A DNA stretch of 39,652 nt from Parcubacteria group bacterium GW2011_GWA1_47_8 (GCA_000996605.1 LCOP01000001.1:1-39652); one strand, 5' to 3'. Numbered from the stretch's first letter, positions 15,199 through 24,234 are shown. The notes: generated by a model from the letters alone, not told the origin. Program-made: numbers and translations.

Positions 15199-16854
15199 AT
15201 GAAGAAAAAATCGCGAAAATATATTTTTGTTGTAGGGGGGGTTATTTCCGGCGTCGGCAAGGGGATCACCGCATCGTCCATCGGCAAGATTCTGCAGGCG
15301 CACGGGTATTCGGTGACGGCGATAAAGATCGATCCGTACGTGAATGTCGACGCCGGCACCATGAACCCAACCGAGCACGGGGAAGTTTTTGTATTGAATG
15401 ACGGCGACGAGACAGATCAGGACATGGGGAACTATGAGCGCTTTTTGGGTATGTCGCTCTCGCGCGATAACTATATGACCACAGGGCGTGTGTACTTGTC
15501 GGTCATTGAGAAAGAGCGCGCGCTTGCGTACAATGGCCGGTGCGTCCAGGTGGTACCCCATATTCCATACGAGGTAATCGAGCGCATTGAGAGGGCAGGG
15601 GAAAAGGCGAACGCCGAGGTCGTGGTCATCGAAGTCGGCGGCACGGTTGGTGAATATGAGAACATTTTGTTTCTCGAGACCGCGCGCATGATGAAGATAA
15701 AAAATCCCGCCGATGTGCTCTTTGCTATCGTTTCGTACCTGCCGACACCGACGACGGTGGGTGAGATGAAGACCAAGCCGACCCAGCACGCGGTGCGCGC
15801 GCTCAACAGCGCCGCGATTCAACCTGACTTCATCATTGCGCGAAGCAATACTCCCATCGACACCAAACGCAAGGAAAAACTTGCGCTCTTTTGTAATGTG
15901 ACGCCCGAGAGTGTCATTTCCGCGCCCGATGTGGAGAGTGTCTACGATGTGCCTATTAATTTTGAAAAAGATGACCTTGGAGAAAAGATTTTGAAGAAAC
16001 TGGGACTTAAGTCGCACGGCAGGAACGGTCGCTGGCATGAGTGGGAGGGGTTTGTTCGTAAAGTGCATCGCGCCAAAGATACTGTCCGCATCGCCATCGT
16101 CGGCAAATATTTTGATACGGGGGATTTTATGTTTGCGGATTCGTACGTGTCGATCATCGAGGCAATTAAATACTCCGCGTACCATGCGGGCAAGAAGCCC
16201 GAGCTCGTGTGGCTCTCGGCGACGGAGTTTGAGGGGAAAAAATCATCGCTTGCCGAACTGAAAAAATTTGACGGCATTCTTGTGCCCGGTGGGTTCGGCT
16301 CGCGCGGTGTGGAGGGGAAACTCGCCGTCATCCGTTACGCACGTGAGCACAAGATTCCGTACTTCGGTATCTGTTATGGCATGCAACTTGCGGTTATCGA
16401 GTATGCGCGGAACGTACTGGGATTTAAAGACGCAAACTCGCGCGAGATCGACCCCAAGTCAAAACACATCGTCATCGACATCATGGAAGGACAAAAGGAA
16501 AATATCGAAAAAGGAAACCTCGGCGGGAGCATGCGTCTCGGTGCGTATGAGGCAAAACTTAAAAAGGGAACCATTGCACGCGGCGCGTATGGCGTAGACA
16601 CAATCATTGAGCGCCACCGTCACCGCTTTGAGGTTGCCCTTGAGTATGTAGAAGCGCTCGAGGCAAAAGGCCTCGTCTTCTCGGGGTGTTCCCCCGACGG
16701 CACACTCATGGAAATCGCGGAGCTTCCCAAATCCGAACACCCTTTTTTCCTCGGTACTCAATTTCACCCCGAATTCCAAGCACGCCCGCTCGACCCGCAC
16801 AAACTTTTTTCCGCATTTGTAAAGGCGGCGATAGAGCGGAAGAAAAAACGTTGA
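15199..16854 (+). CDS. pyrG: CTP synthase
   Basis: 551 residues, full length. The N-terminal synthase domain begins with FVVGGVISGVGKGITASSIG and the P-loop, then IDPYVNVDAGTMNPTEHGEVFV. The C-terminal class I glutamine amidotransferase domain has FGICYGMQLA with the nucleophilic Cys and a late GTQFHPEFQ with the His-Glu pair. It makes CTP from UTP, ATP and glutamine. ATG at 15199 lies 28 bases after the ftsX stop. Confidence 0.97.
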   Translation: MKKKSRKYIFVVGGVISGVGKGITASSIGKILQAHGYSVTAIKIDPYVNVDAGTMNPTEHGEVFVLNDGDETDQDMGNYERFLGMSLSRDNYMTTGRVYLSVIEKERALAYNGRCVQVVPHIPYEVIERIERAGEKANAEVVVIEVGGTVGEYENILFLETARMMKIKNPADVLFAIVSYLPTPTTVGEMKTKPTQHAVRALNSAAIQPDFIIARSNTPIDTKRKEKLALFCNVTPESVISAPDVESVYDVPINFEKDDLGEKILKKLGLKSHGRNGRWHEWEGFVRKVHRAKDTVRIAIVGKYFDTGDFMFADSYVSIIEAIKYSAYHAGKKPELVWLSATEFEGKKSSLAELKKFDGILVPGGFGSRGVEGKLAVIRYAREHKIPYFGICYGMQLAVIEYARNVLGFKDANSREIDPKSKHIVIDIMEGQKENIEKGNLGGSMRLGAYEAKLKKGTIARGAYGVDTIIERHRHRFEVALEYVEALEAKGLVFSGCSPDGTLMEIAELPKSEHPFFLGTQFHPEFQARPLDPHKLFSAFVKAAIERKKKR

Positions 16855-16887
16855 CATTTTTTTAATACTGAATTATTGTACGAGAGG

Positions 16888-16918
16888 ATCCGCACAGGAG
16901 CGGATTTTGTTGTTTTGA
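16888..16918 (+). terminator. Terminator after pyrG
   Basis: ATCCGC/GCGGAT stem with a 6-base loop, followed by TTTGTTGTTTT. Confidence 0.65.
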
Positions 16919-17027
16919 TTTTTCAATTTTTTAGCCACAAGAAAGAAGAAGATGAAAACCGGAGCATTGGTAGGGCGTACAAATCAAGGAGATAGGATAG
17001 ATCCTCAGTGGTTCATTTCCATGGTCA

Positions 17028-17306
17028 ATGGAAGTTCCAGACTGGATGAAGACCGGAGTCCACCATCGGAGAACATCTAAAGCCCCACTGCACTCGTCGG
17101 GAAGAGCTCACCCCGTTTATTTTTACGGGATTGAGGATGGTCATGGTAAAACTCACTCTATGAAAAGCTCGTTTGATCTTCCTGCGGTATTCTGTGTCGA
17201 GAAGGACTCTCACAAGGATCGGACGTACAAAATCGTAGACGGCACGCCCAAGACAGACCTTCACGACGAGGATGACTACGAGATTATTCCTAATTTTGAA
17301 GACTGA
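17028..17306 (+). CDS. Hypothetical 92-residue protein, possibly a split gene
   Basis: The frame ends in a strongly acidic tail (DLHDEDDYEIIPNFED) and has a coherent C-terminal half. An alternative small frame, ATG at 16952 to TAA at 17080 (42 residues, MKTGALVGRTNQGDRI), has the better upstream context (AAAGAAGAAG) and overlaps it. The two may be halves of one frameshifted gene. No domain is recognised and no promoter is obvious. Confidence 0.3.
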   Translation: MEVPDWMKTGVHHRRTSKAPLHSSGRAHPVYFYGIEDGHGKTHSMKSSFDLPAVFCVEKDSHKDRTYKIVDGTPKTDLHDEDDYEIIPNFED

Positions 17307-17349
17307 GTTCCTGACTCAAAAAACTAAAAAGTATTGAAAGAAATTATGA

Positions 17350-17393
17350 ACGACTCGCCGGCAAGTATTCGCCCGCGGGTCGTTTTTCTTTTT
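17350..17393 (+). terminator. Terminator before tRNA-Gln
   Basis: ACGACTCG (17350-17357) pairs with CGGGTCGT (17376-17383) with one G-U pair, followed by a TTTTTCTTTTT run. Confidence 0.7.
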
Positions 17394-17484
17394 GGGTAGC
17401 AGTTTCGATTTTCTTGAAAATACCGCCCATTTTTGCTACTATCCGTAAGTGTTCGAAGGCTACCATAGTCTTTGGAGCATACCT

Positions 17485-17555
17485 TGCGAGATCATCTAGC
17501 GGTAGGATGCAGCTCTCTGAAAGCTGTCACCTTGGTTCGAATCCAAGTCTCGCAG
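17485..17555 (+). tRNA. tRNA-Gln (CTG)
   Basis: The acceptor arms TGCGAGA/TCTCGCA pair fully. The anticodon stem CAGCT/AGCTG has loop CTCTGAA, anticodon CTG. The T-arm is CTTGGTTCGAATCCAAG. Length 71. It marks the left edge of the AT-rich accessory region. Confidence 0.88.
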
Positions 17556-17728
17556 CAGCCATGTGAGATAGACCGAGGCTTACATATCAACATATTTTAG
17601 AGTTCAAAAGTACGCACCCGTCATGGGCTCGAACTTTCCTCAAAAAAGTGAAGAGATGTAAAACTTCGATCGGAATCTCCAATTGGTACTATTCCGTAAA
17701 TTGCATACCTGCTGAGCGCAGTATTCAG

Positions 17729-17762
17729 AGCATAAAAGCACCCAACCGGGTGCTTTTATGCT
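17729..17762 (+). terminator. Perfect hairpin terminator-like element
   Basis: AGCATAAAAGCACCC pairs perfectly with GGGTGCTTTTATGCT around a 4-base AACC loop. It is bidirectional in form and may end the tRNA-Gln transcript. Confidence 0.7.
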
Positions 17763-17779
17763 TATACGGTCAAAAATGA

Positions 17780-17785
17780 TAAAAT
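17780..17785 (+). promoter_or_regulatory. -10 box (TAAAAT) for the 252-residue gene
   Basis: TAAAAT ends 7 bases before the ATG at 17793. Confidence 0.45.
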
Positions 17786-17792
17786 TGATTTT

Positions 17793-18551
17793 ATGGAATT
17801 CAAACAGTCTACTTTTGGCGACATCATAGAAAGTGAACGAGAAATGTTTTTGACCGCATCAGATCGCTATGGCGACTTTTTTATAAATGCTTCCGAGTTT
17901 AATGTACTACTAAACGAGTTTATTAAATCAGTTGATCCAGATCGATTTATATTTGCTATGTTTCTTTCGCAAATAAGGAAACACGCGACGCTCGCGTTGC
18001 TTTCCGCAGTACGTCTTCATCACGTGCAAACTTCAATGAACCTAAGACAGGTTCTTGAGGCGGGGTCGTGTGCGGCATATGCCATAGCAAATATTGGAAA
18101 AGAAGATTTTGCAGACTTTGATGAGAATGGCTTTTTGGATCCTTCTCAAAAACTCACGAATAAGAGATATAAGTGGCTCGAGGAGAACTTCCCAGCTGGG
18201 TCTACGGCTATCTTGAATATGAAGAAAACCATCAACAATTCTTCGGCACATGCGAATATTGTCTATGCACATAACAATTTTAGATTTGATGAAAAGACTG
18301 GGAAATTTTCTACACCATTTTTCGACATAGAGGACGAGTACTGGGTCAAAACGGATTTGTGGTCTATTGCTAATATAATTATGGGTTTGGTTGATCTGTT
18401 TTATGGAGTAAACAAAGATAGAAATGTTATCAAATTTATAGATGACTTTGTGCCACGATTGAAGGCTTTAGAAAAAGAGAATCATCAACTTAAGGCAATA
18501 ATGATGGGAACAGACCGATTCAAAAAGATTCAAGAAGCAAGTGGTCAGTAG
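17793..18551 (+). CDS. Uncharacterised helical protein
   Basis: 252 residues, largely alpha-helical by composition. It has a long helix containing RLHHVQTSMNLRQVLEAGSCAAYAI and a later NNSSAHANIVYAHNNF segment. The arrangement of Arg-x3-Glu in one helix and a His in a later helix recalls uncharacterised DUF5677-like/HEPN-like proteins, but a strict R-x4-6-H motif is not visible. Its own -10 box and the convergent recombinase (stop codons 4 bases apart) suggest an independent cargo gene of the accessory region. Function unknown. Confidence 0.6.
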   Translation: MEFKQSTFGDIIESEREMFLTASDRYGDFFINASEFNVLLNEFIKSVDPDRFIFAMFLSQIRKHATLALLSAVRLHHVQTSMNLRQVLEAGSCAAYAIANIGKEDFADFDENGFLDPSQKLTNKRYKWLEENFPAGSTAILNMKKTINNSSAHANIVYAHNNFRFDEKTGKFSTPFFDIEDEYWVKTDLWSIANIIMGLVDLFYGVNKDRNVIKFIDDFVPRLKALEKENHQLKAIMMGTDRFKKIQEASGQ

Positions 18552-18555
18552 GCTG

Positions 18556-19905
18556 TTATTTGAGAAGCGATATCTGTTTTTCTTTGAGCACCAACTTGCT
18601 TCGCAGATGACTTAGCAACTCTCGCTTCTCGTATATAGATCGCTTTCGTAGAATGTGCTTCGCGTAGTTTCTGATGTCGATATCCTTGATTTTCACTTTC
18701 TCCATTACTTCTCGTCCAAGCACTGATTCTTGGAACTCATTGTGTTGCTCAATCTCGGCTTTAATCTTGTCTTTCATTCCGATCTCGTCGAGCGATACTA
18801 TGTCAAGGATGTTGGCGAGTTGTTCGACCAGATCCTCCTCTCGAATGTATCCGCATGGGCAGTTCTTGTCCTTGAATTTCGTGCATCCGTAGTACACATA
18901 CCTGTTTGTCGTCCCATCTTTGAGCTTCTTAAATTTCTCATCAGCCGTCACTCCCGATCCGCAGAGTCCGCAGGTAATCATCTTTGTGAAGGCAAACTCC
19001 TTGTCTTGGGCTCTCACTCCATAGTCATTCGTAATCTTGTTCTGTACTTGAGCGTATAAATCTTTGGTTATGATCGGATCATGCTTACCGACGTACCATT
19101 GTCCACCACCTTTCGGGTATTCAAACTCGCCATAGTAAAAAGTGCTTTTTAGAATTATGTAGACATTGCTCAGCGTGAGAGGTTTTCCATGTTTTGTCTT
19201 GAATCGTATATCCTCAGCTAGCCATTTGAATAGTTTTCGACCAGACCATCCATCATACGCAACTTTTTCGAACATTTGTTTGATCACGCCAGCTCGTTGT
19301 TCATCAAGAACCACTTCGCACTTTCTGTTTCTATCTGAATGACTCAGATATCCAGTCGGAGGCACTGATGGCCAGAGTCCCATCTCACACCGCGCCCGAA
19401 GTCCTCGCTTCACATTGACCATCTTGTTGTCATTCTCAAGTTTTGCTTGCGACCCAAGAATCATCAGGAGGAATTTCTCGTTCGGGTTGTTTGTGAACTT
19501 CTGTCCGTAGGTGCGTATCTCGTGGAGCAGTTTCTGATCCATCAGGTCTACCACCGATCCAAGGTCTCCGGCGTTTCTCGACAGGCGATCGGGTGCCCAT
19601 GTCAGAATGCCATTGAATTTACCTTGCCTGATTTCGTTGATTAGTTCGTTGTATACTGGCCTCTGCCCAACCTCTTTGGAAGAGTGCGACTCTCGCTTGA
19701 TCTCGACTATTTCAAGCCCCTCGCGCTCGGCGAGACTAATCATCTCCCTTACCTGCGACTCTATTGATAATGCTTGCTTGTCCTCTTGCTCCGTTGATTT
19801 ACGGGCATACAGACAGTACTTAATCGTTGGTGGGGTTACCTCTGGTGCCATCCCCATCGCTGGCTTTTGTGTTGTTTTTTCCATACAACACAAGGAATGA
19901 CGCAT
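18556..19905 (-). CDS. Large serine recombinase (site-specific)
   Basis: 449 residues. The N-terminal resolvase domain has KYCLYARKSTEQ with the catalytic Ser (about residue 37) and a later WAPDRLSRNAGDL Arg motif. The middle recombinase domain has LRARCEMGLWPSVPPTGY. A zinc-ribbon has CGLCGSG followed by a GCTKFKDKNCPC segment. A short coiled-coil C-terminus follows. Such enzymes integrate and excise phages and mobile elements between short att sites. Starts at 19905 and at an internal ATG (MEKTTQKP, 19884) are both possible. It is the last gene of the minus-strand block, 46 bases after the terminase stop. Confidence 0.9.
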   Translation of the reverse strand: MRHSLCCMEKTTQKPAMGMAPEVTPPTIKYCLYARKSTEQEDKQALSIESQVREMISLAEREGLEIVEIKRESHSSKEVGQRPVYNELINEIRQGKFNGILTWAPDRLSRNAGDLGSVVDLMDQKLLHEIRTYGQKFTNNPNEKFLLMILGSQAKLENDNKMVNVKRGLRARCEMGLWPSVPPTGYLSHSDRNRKCEVVLDEQRAGVIKQMFEKVAYDGWSGRKLFKWLAEDIRFKTKHGKPLTLSNVYIILKSTFYYGEFEYPKGGGQWYVGKHDPIITKDLYAQVQNKITNDYGVRAQDKEFAFTKMITCGLCGSGVTADEKFKKLKDGTTNRYVYYGCTKFKDKNCPCGYIREEDLVEQLANILDIVSLDEIGMKDKIKAEIEQHNEFQESVLGREVMEKVKIKDIDIRNYAKHILRKRSIYEKRELLSHLRSKLVLKEKQISLLK

Positions 19906-19951
19906 ACCTCTCTAGGAGTCCAGAGCGTCCTAAACGCCCTAAGTTGGTAAC

Positions 19952-21490
19952 TTATGAGTCAGAATATGGTCTATTGCTCGCTGGAAACATACCCCTTTTC
20001 CTGAGAGGGGTCGGATTGTCTAACCATGCTGGTCTAGGAAAAGTACCAGCAGTTCCTCCTGACCTATTATTTTCAAGTGTCTTGACTACGAGATATGCAA
20101 AAGCGTCTGCAAGGTCATCATGCCTTTCTTTTCCAAACCCTAACAACTGCTGAATGAGTTCTTCGCATCCTGTGTGCGGGAAGAACACACGAGTGTCCTT
20201 CATCATGGGAGTTGCAAGACGCAAACGCGCCGCTTTATCGCTCCCTTTGGTCGGAGCGGCTTCGACATCATACTTGCTCTGTTCCAGAAGCTGGACGAGT
20301 GCTTTTTGATACGCCACATCCTCTATATAGAACTTCACACGCGAACACTTCTGCAGGTGGAGTGCATCCAAAGATTTGATGCGATCGACTTGAGCTGGAA
20401 ATGTGAGACGTTCATTTATGGGATGAGGCTGGATGTAAATTTTGAGGTTCTTTCCGTACCCATAGATATATCCAATGACCATGGCGGTATAGTCAGCGGA
20501 CTGTTTCTCACTAATCGCAAGATCAACCCCGATAGCTATCGTCTGGGGTTTACCACTCGGCAGGTCATCATAGCGATGTATCCATTCAGGGTGAACAACT
20601 CGCTCTGCGGTGGAAATGATCTTGAGTTCATATTCCCGATACCACGCGATATCATCCATAGTCTTTTCTTTTTCTTCCCTGATACTTTCTGGTGTCGGAT
20701 ATTTCCCCGGCCACAGAGGGTTTCCGTGTTCATCAATGATCGGATACTCACGATACGTTCCGTGCATTCGCTCCATGTCGCCATTTTCGATTTTCATCTG
20801 AAGGCGCTTCAATACCGAATCTTCGTGCAATAGGTTTCCTACTGCGATAATGCGAGTTCGCTTGTCTCCAGCTGGGATAATTTCACTTGTAAGCCAGTTA
20901 AAAACCTTGTCCCTGCCTTCTCGAGTTTTAACCGAGTTCGTATCTTCAATGTCGTCGAGAATAATGAGATCGGGACGATGCTCATCATGACGCATACCGC
21001 GAATGCTCTGCTCAGTTGAGCTGATCATGATCTTCACGTTCAGTCTTTTGATAATGAGAGCGGTCGCATTACCCAGGCTATTCTTTTCTTCTTCAAACGG
21101 CCCGAGGTCTTTCCGCAAAAGCTCGTTATTGAGGAGTTGATTTTTGATGTTTGAGAGATACTGTCGAGACTTCTGCTCGGTCTGTCCGCAGATCACTATA
21201 AACTTCCGCTGTTGCACGCCTAAAATCGACCACAGAACATACGCGGTAGTGATGATGGTCGATTTGGCAGATCCTCGGAACGCGACGATAACCGCGAGCT
21301 TGATCGCATCGTCTTCAAGAATGCGGAATATCTCCTCATGGAAAGGAGCTGTCTCGTATTCCATGTATCGATGGAAATAGATGGGAAAGAAATGCTCAAA
21401 ACTCTTTTGAACGACGTTCTTTCGCAGTACTTTATCAATGAGAATCTTCTCGAATAGATCCTCGACTCTATTTTTCTTTTTTCTTGCCAT
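19952..21490 (-). CDS. Phage terminase large subunit
   Basis: 512 residues. The ATPase domain has a Walker A-like FRGSAKST (around residue 72) and Walker B LIILDDIED (around 175). The RNase-H-fold nuclease domain has GVDLAISEKQSADYTA, IEDVAYQ, and a final RHDDLADAFAYLV with the metal-binding Asp residues. It packages DNA into a phage prohead together with the small subunit and portal. The small-subunit-like HTH gene overlaps its start. No capsid, protease or portal gene lies downstream; the recombinase does. Confidence 0.88.
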   Translation of the reverse strand: MARKKKNRVEDLFEKILIDKVLRKNVVQKSFEHFFPIYFHRYMEYETAPFHEEIFRILEDDAIKLAVIVAFRGSAKSTIITTAYVLWSILGVQQRKFIVICGQTEQKSRQYLSNIKNQLLNNELLRKDLGPFEEEKNSLGNATALIIKRLNVKIMISSTEQSIRGMRHDEHRPDLIILDDIEDTNSVKTREGRDKVFNWLTSEIIPAGDKRTRIIAVGNLLHEDSVLKRLQMKIENGDMERMHGTYREYPIIDEHGNPLWPGKYPTPESIREEKEKTMDDIAWYREYELKIISTAERVVHPEWIHRYDDLPSGKPQTIAIGVDLAISEKQSADYTAMVIGYIYGYGKNLKIYIQPHPINERLTFPAQVDRIKSLDALHLQKCSRVKFYIEDVAYQKALVQLLEQSKYDVEAAPTKGSDKAARLRLATPMMKDTRVFFPHTGCEELIQQLLGFGKERHDDLADAFAYLVVKTLENNRSGGTAGTFPRPAWLDNPTPLRKRGMFPASNRPYSDS

Positions 21491-21893
21491 GGTTTCGAAG
21501 GGATGAAAGCTTCAATGCTTCCCGTATCAGTTTCTTTTGCTCCTTAGTGAGTGGTTCGTCTTTGCTTGATACTGAACCAGACAGCTCAAGCTTGTTGCTG
21601 TACCGAGAATTGTGAGTTGAGAGATACAATCGGATTGCCTCAATCTTTTTGTCTCCGATAAGAGAGAAGAGTTGGTTCTCGGCAATGTCAGACATAAACG
21701 TTCTGCCCTCAACAAGAGCTTCGTCGACCTTTTTTTCGAACTTTCCGCTTGCTTTGATCCATCGGTATACAGTTGCTCTGGCAATGCCAACTTTTTGGCA
21801 GGATGTCTCGATAGTTGGGGTACGCTTCAACTGTTCAAGGAATGCCTTTTTGAGTTTGTTCTGACGAGCTTTGATGGTGTCGCGCCTGCTCAT
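21468..21893 (-). CDS. HTH protein, probable terminase small subunit
   Basis: 141 residues. The N-terminal helix-turn-helix has TIETSCQKVGIARATVYRWIK, of the type seen in phage small terminases and phBC6A51-like proteins, followed by a helical region and a basic tail. Its end overlaps the start of the large terminase by 23 bases, and its start overlaps the methyltransferase stop. A DNA-recognition role in packaging is inferred from order. Confidence 0.7.
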   Translation of the reverse strand: MSRRDTIKARQNKLKKAFLEQLKRTPTIETSCQKVGIARATVYRWIKASGKFEKKVDEALVEGRTFMSDIAENQLFSLIGDKKIEAIRLYLSTHNSRYSNKLELSGSVSSKDEPLTKEQKKLIREALKLSSLRNHGKKKEK

Positions 21894-22648
21894 ATCTTTT
21901 TGGCTTTAAGCCCGGTTAACTTCTGGAATCGATCAATAATGGTCTGGCAATATTCTGGATCAAGTTCGACGCCGATGCAGACGCGCTTTGTCTGTTCACA
22001 CGCGAGCAATGCCGTACCTGATCCGAGGAAGCCGTCATACACCACATCTCCGATGCGTGTGCTGTTGAGAATTAGTCGACGAATGAGATCCAGCGGTTTG
22101 GTCGTCGGATGCATCTTGCTCTTGTTCGGTTTTGGGCAAACCAAGACACTCTTATCTTTTGACTTTAGAAACTCATGAACGCCGTACCAGCCGTACGCAA
22201 TAAGCTCGTGCTGGGGAGCATAATCCATGCGACCAATCACTGCGTGAGTTTTGACCCATATCAGAAGCTGTCCAAATTTGAGACCGGTCTCAAGCATTCC
22301 TTCACGAAGCGCAAAGACCATCTTGTCCGAGTTGAAGATATAGAAGCTATTTTTGCGCTCAAGGTGTGGAAGTACCGCCTCGATCCAGTCGCGGGTGAAC
22401 TTTCGGTACTCCTCATCGCTTTGGAGGTGGTCTCCCGCGATTACTTTGTTCTTCGCTAGCGTTTGGAAGCCCTCTTTGCTTTCGGTTACCGCAACGCCAT
22501 AAGGAGGATCAATTACTACCGCCTTGATTTTGCGTTTTCCAACTAGCTTGGCAACCATGTCCTTGTTGCGAGAATCTGCGCAGAGAAGGAGATGATTGCC
22601 AAGGCGAAATGCTTCTCCATATTTAATTAAGTTTGGTGACTTGTTCAT
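21890..22648 (-). CDS. DNA methyltransferase (N6-adenine/N4-cytosine type)
   Basis: 252 residues. Motif IV is VVIDPPYGVAV near residue 47. Motif I (SAM-binding) is VYDGFLGSGTALLA near the C-terminus, the order of beta-class enzymes. An intermediate KMHPTTKPLDLIRRLI segment is typical. It overlaps the ParB-methyltransferase gene upstream (26 bases) and the small terminase gene downstream. Phage methyltransferases often protect DNA from host restriction. Confidence 0.88.
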   Translation of the reverse strand: MNKSPNLIKYGEAFRLGNHLLLCADSRNKDMVAKLVGKRKIKAVVIDPPYGVAVTESKEGFQTLAKNKVIAGDHLQSDEEYRKFTRDWIEAVLPHLERKNSFYIFNSDKMVFALREGMLETGLKFGQLLIWVKTHAVIGRMDYAPQHELIAYGWYGVHEFLKSKDKSVLVCPKPNKSKMHPTTKPLDLIRRLILNSTRIGDVVYDGFLGSGTALLACEQTKRVCIGVELDPEYCQTIIDRFQKLTGLKAKKI

Positions 22649-23900
22649 GTGAGATTTTCTTAAAGCGATTAATAATGACCTGACAAAATACTGGCTCCAT
22701 TTCGCAAAGGTACGCGGTCCGTTTAAGTTGTTCGCACGCCGAGAGGATGCTTCCTGATCCAGCCGTCAGATCAAGTACGACATCGCCAGGACGAGTGCAA
22801 CGGCGCAATGCCTTCTCGTGGAGAGTCGGGCTTTTTTGAGTCGGATGTTGATATTCAGAACTCGGCAATCGCTTCACGAGCCAGATATTGAAGAGGTCGA
22901 GTATGTCGTCGGTAAGGCGGTTGCCTGTGGTAACTTCTTTATTCTGAATCTCATTCAAGTTCTTGATCTTGTCGTTAAGCCAAGGACGGCCAACAGTTCC
23001 GTACACGCAAAATTCGGTTACCTTGTTGAATGCAACTTTTGGTGTGGGTGATTGATTGTCCTTAATCCAAATGCAAAGACGCTTGGAATCAATACCAAGC
23101 TCTCGATATGCTTTTTGGAATAACCACACATAGCGTTCGTCGCACCAGAACATCACGTGAGTGTCTGGCTTCGCTACCGATAGCGCATTCTGCATTACTG
23201 ACTTCACGAATGTCTCGTATTCCGCATCAGACTTGCTGTCGTTAGTGGTACCACCGTACTTGCCTTTGTTGCCGACACCCTTGTTGTATGAGAGGCCAAT
23301 GTTGAACGGCAAGTCATCATTGATGAGGTCTACTTTTACATTGCCCATCAACTTTTGAACGCTCTCAGTTTTGGTCGCGTCTGAACAAAGTAAACGATGA
23401 CGTCCAAGAGCGAAGTAGTCTCCGTGCTTGATGCCAGTATCCTTTGCTTTTTCAACCTCCTCATCCTCGTCGAATTCGTCGTCACTGATCTCTAGGTTGT
23501 CGTCATAAATATTAGACAAGTCGAGAGAATCAAAACCTGCCGTGAGAAGCTCTCCGAGGTCGAACTCAGCGGCGAGCTTCTCGAAGTCCCACGATCCACC
23601 CGAACGATTCGAGGTAAGGAGATAGTCACGGAACTCTGCTTCCGTGAGTGGTCTATTCGGCACCCGTACTTCAATTTCTTCTTCACCTCTACCAAGAAGG
23701 GAGAGCGCAAGTACCCTCTGGTTGCCAGCCACCAAGGTGCCGTCCGTGTTGATGCACGGAAGCTCGGCGACATTGAATTTCTTGAGACTGCGCTTCAACC
23801 CCTCAAGCTGGGTTTCTGATAGTGTGCGAGGATTCTTTTCGTAGCGAATAAGATCTTTCACTTTTCGGCGTTCCGTACGCCACTCTAATTTCTTTGCCAT
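22623..23900 (-). CDS. ParB-like / DNA methyltransferase fusion
   Basis: 425 residues. Residues ~8-90 form a ParB/sulfiredoxin-type domain (IRYEKNPRTLSE, then LVAGNQRVLALSLLG). Residues ~150-420 form a methyltransferase with motif IV LINDDLPFNIGLSYN and motif I VVLDLTAGSGSILSACEQ plus HPTQKSPTLHEKALRR. The usual DPPY/F is DLPF here. This fusion is common in prophages upstream of terminases. An acidic linker (about 125-150) joins the two parts. It is the first gene of the minus-strand block. Confidence 0.87.
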   Translation of the reverse strand: MAKKLEWRTERRKVKDLIRYEKNPRTLSETQLEGLKRSLKKFNVAELPCINTDGTLVAGNQRVLALSLLGRGEEEIEVRVPNRPLTEAEFRDYLLTSNRSGGSWDFEKLAAEFDLGELLTAGFDSLDLSNIYDDNLEISDDEFDEDEEVEKAKDTGIKHGDYFALGRHRLLCSDATKTESVQKLMGNVKVDLINDDLPFNIGLSYNKGVGNKGKYGGTTNDSKSDAEYETFVKSVMQNALSVAKPDTHVMFWCDERYVWLFQKAYRELGIDSKRLCIWIKDNQSPTPKVAFNKVTEFCVYGTVGRPWLNDKIKNLNEIQNKEVTTGNRLTDDILDLFNIWLVKRLPSSEYQHPTQKSPTLHEKALRRCTRPGDVVLDLTAGSGSILSACEQLKRTAYLCEMEPVFCQVIINRFKKISHEQVTKLN

Positions 23901-23937
23901 AGTTGTGTGATTAATAATTGATAATCAGTACAACAAA

Positions 23938-23962
23938 AACACCAACCGCAGTGGTTGGTGTT
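23938..23962 (-). terminator. Hairpin with T-run on the minus strand
   Basis: AACACCAACC pairs with GGTTGGTGTT around a 5-base loop. The minus strand continues TTTGTTGT. It would stop minus-strand transcripts entering the ParB-methyltransferase gene from the right, or lie within its leader. Confidence 0.55.
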
Positions 23963-24093
23963 AGTGCATAAGAAAAGGAGGCAGAGATACTTAACGAATG
24001 CAACAACAGCAACCGATTTGGTTGTATTGTTACCTTCGTCAAAGACCCCTTGATCAGAATTTAAAACTTCTGTCCGGCAAACTCCCTCGACTC

Positions 24094-24114
24094 ATGAACG
24101 TGATAGACGTTCAT
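24094..24114. promoter_or_regulatory. Dyad 1
   Basis: ATGAACGT and ACGTTCAT, 8-base arms with a 5-base spacer. Operator-like. Confidence 0.35.
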
Positions 24115-24158
24115 CCGCGTATCTCAACGCGCATAAGGCAATACTTTATGTTTTCAAT

Positions 24159-24179
24159 GTACTACATACAGTTTAGTAC
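24159..24179. promoter_or_regulatory. Dyad 2
   Basis: GTACTA and TAGTAC, 6-base arms with a 9-base spacer. Confidence 0.25.
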
Positions 24180-24212
24180 GCAGGGGGAAAATTGCAATAG
24201 ACTCTTAGGATC

Positions 24213-24234
24213 GTTGTCTACAGCTGTAGACAAC
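24213..24234. promoter_or_regulatory. 22-bp perfect palindrome with TACA-GC-TGTA core
   Basis: The two 11-base halves are perfectly complementary with no spacer. The core fits TACA-N2-TGTA, the operator consensus known for CopY/BlaI-type repressors. No such repressor gene is visible nearby. It lies about 57 bases upstream of the TATAAT at 24291. Confidence 0.5.

Noticed and set aside
15103..16185. 360-residue minus-strand frame across ftsX and pyrG
   Set aside because: It lies antisense to two clearly identified genes and has no domain.
17485..17555. tRNA-Gln 3' end as the attachment site of the element
   Set aside because: I found no second copy of the tRNA 3' end in the window, and large serine recombinases usually use other short sites.
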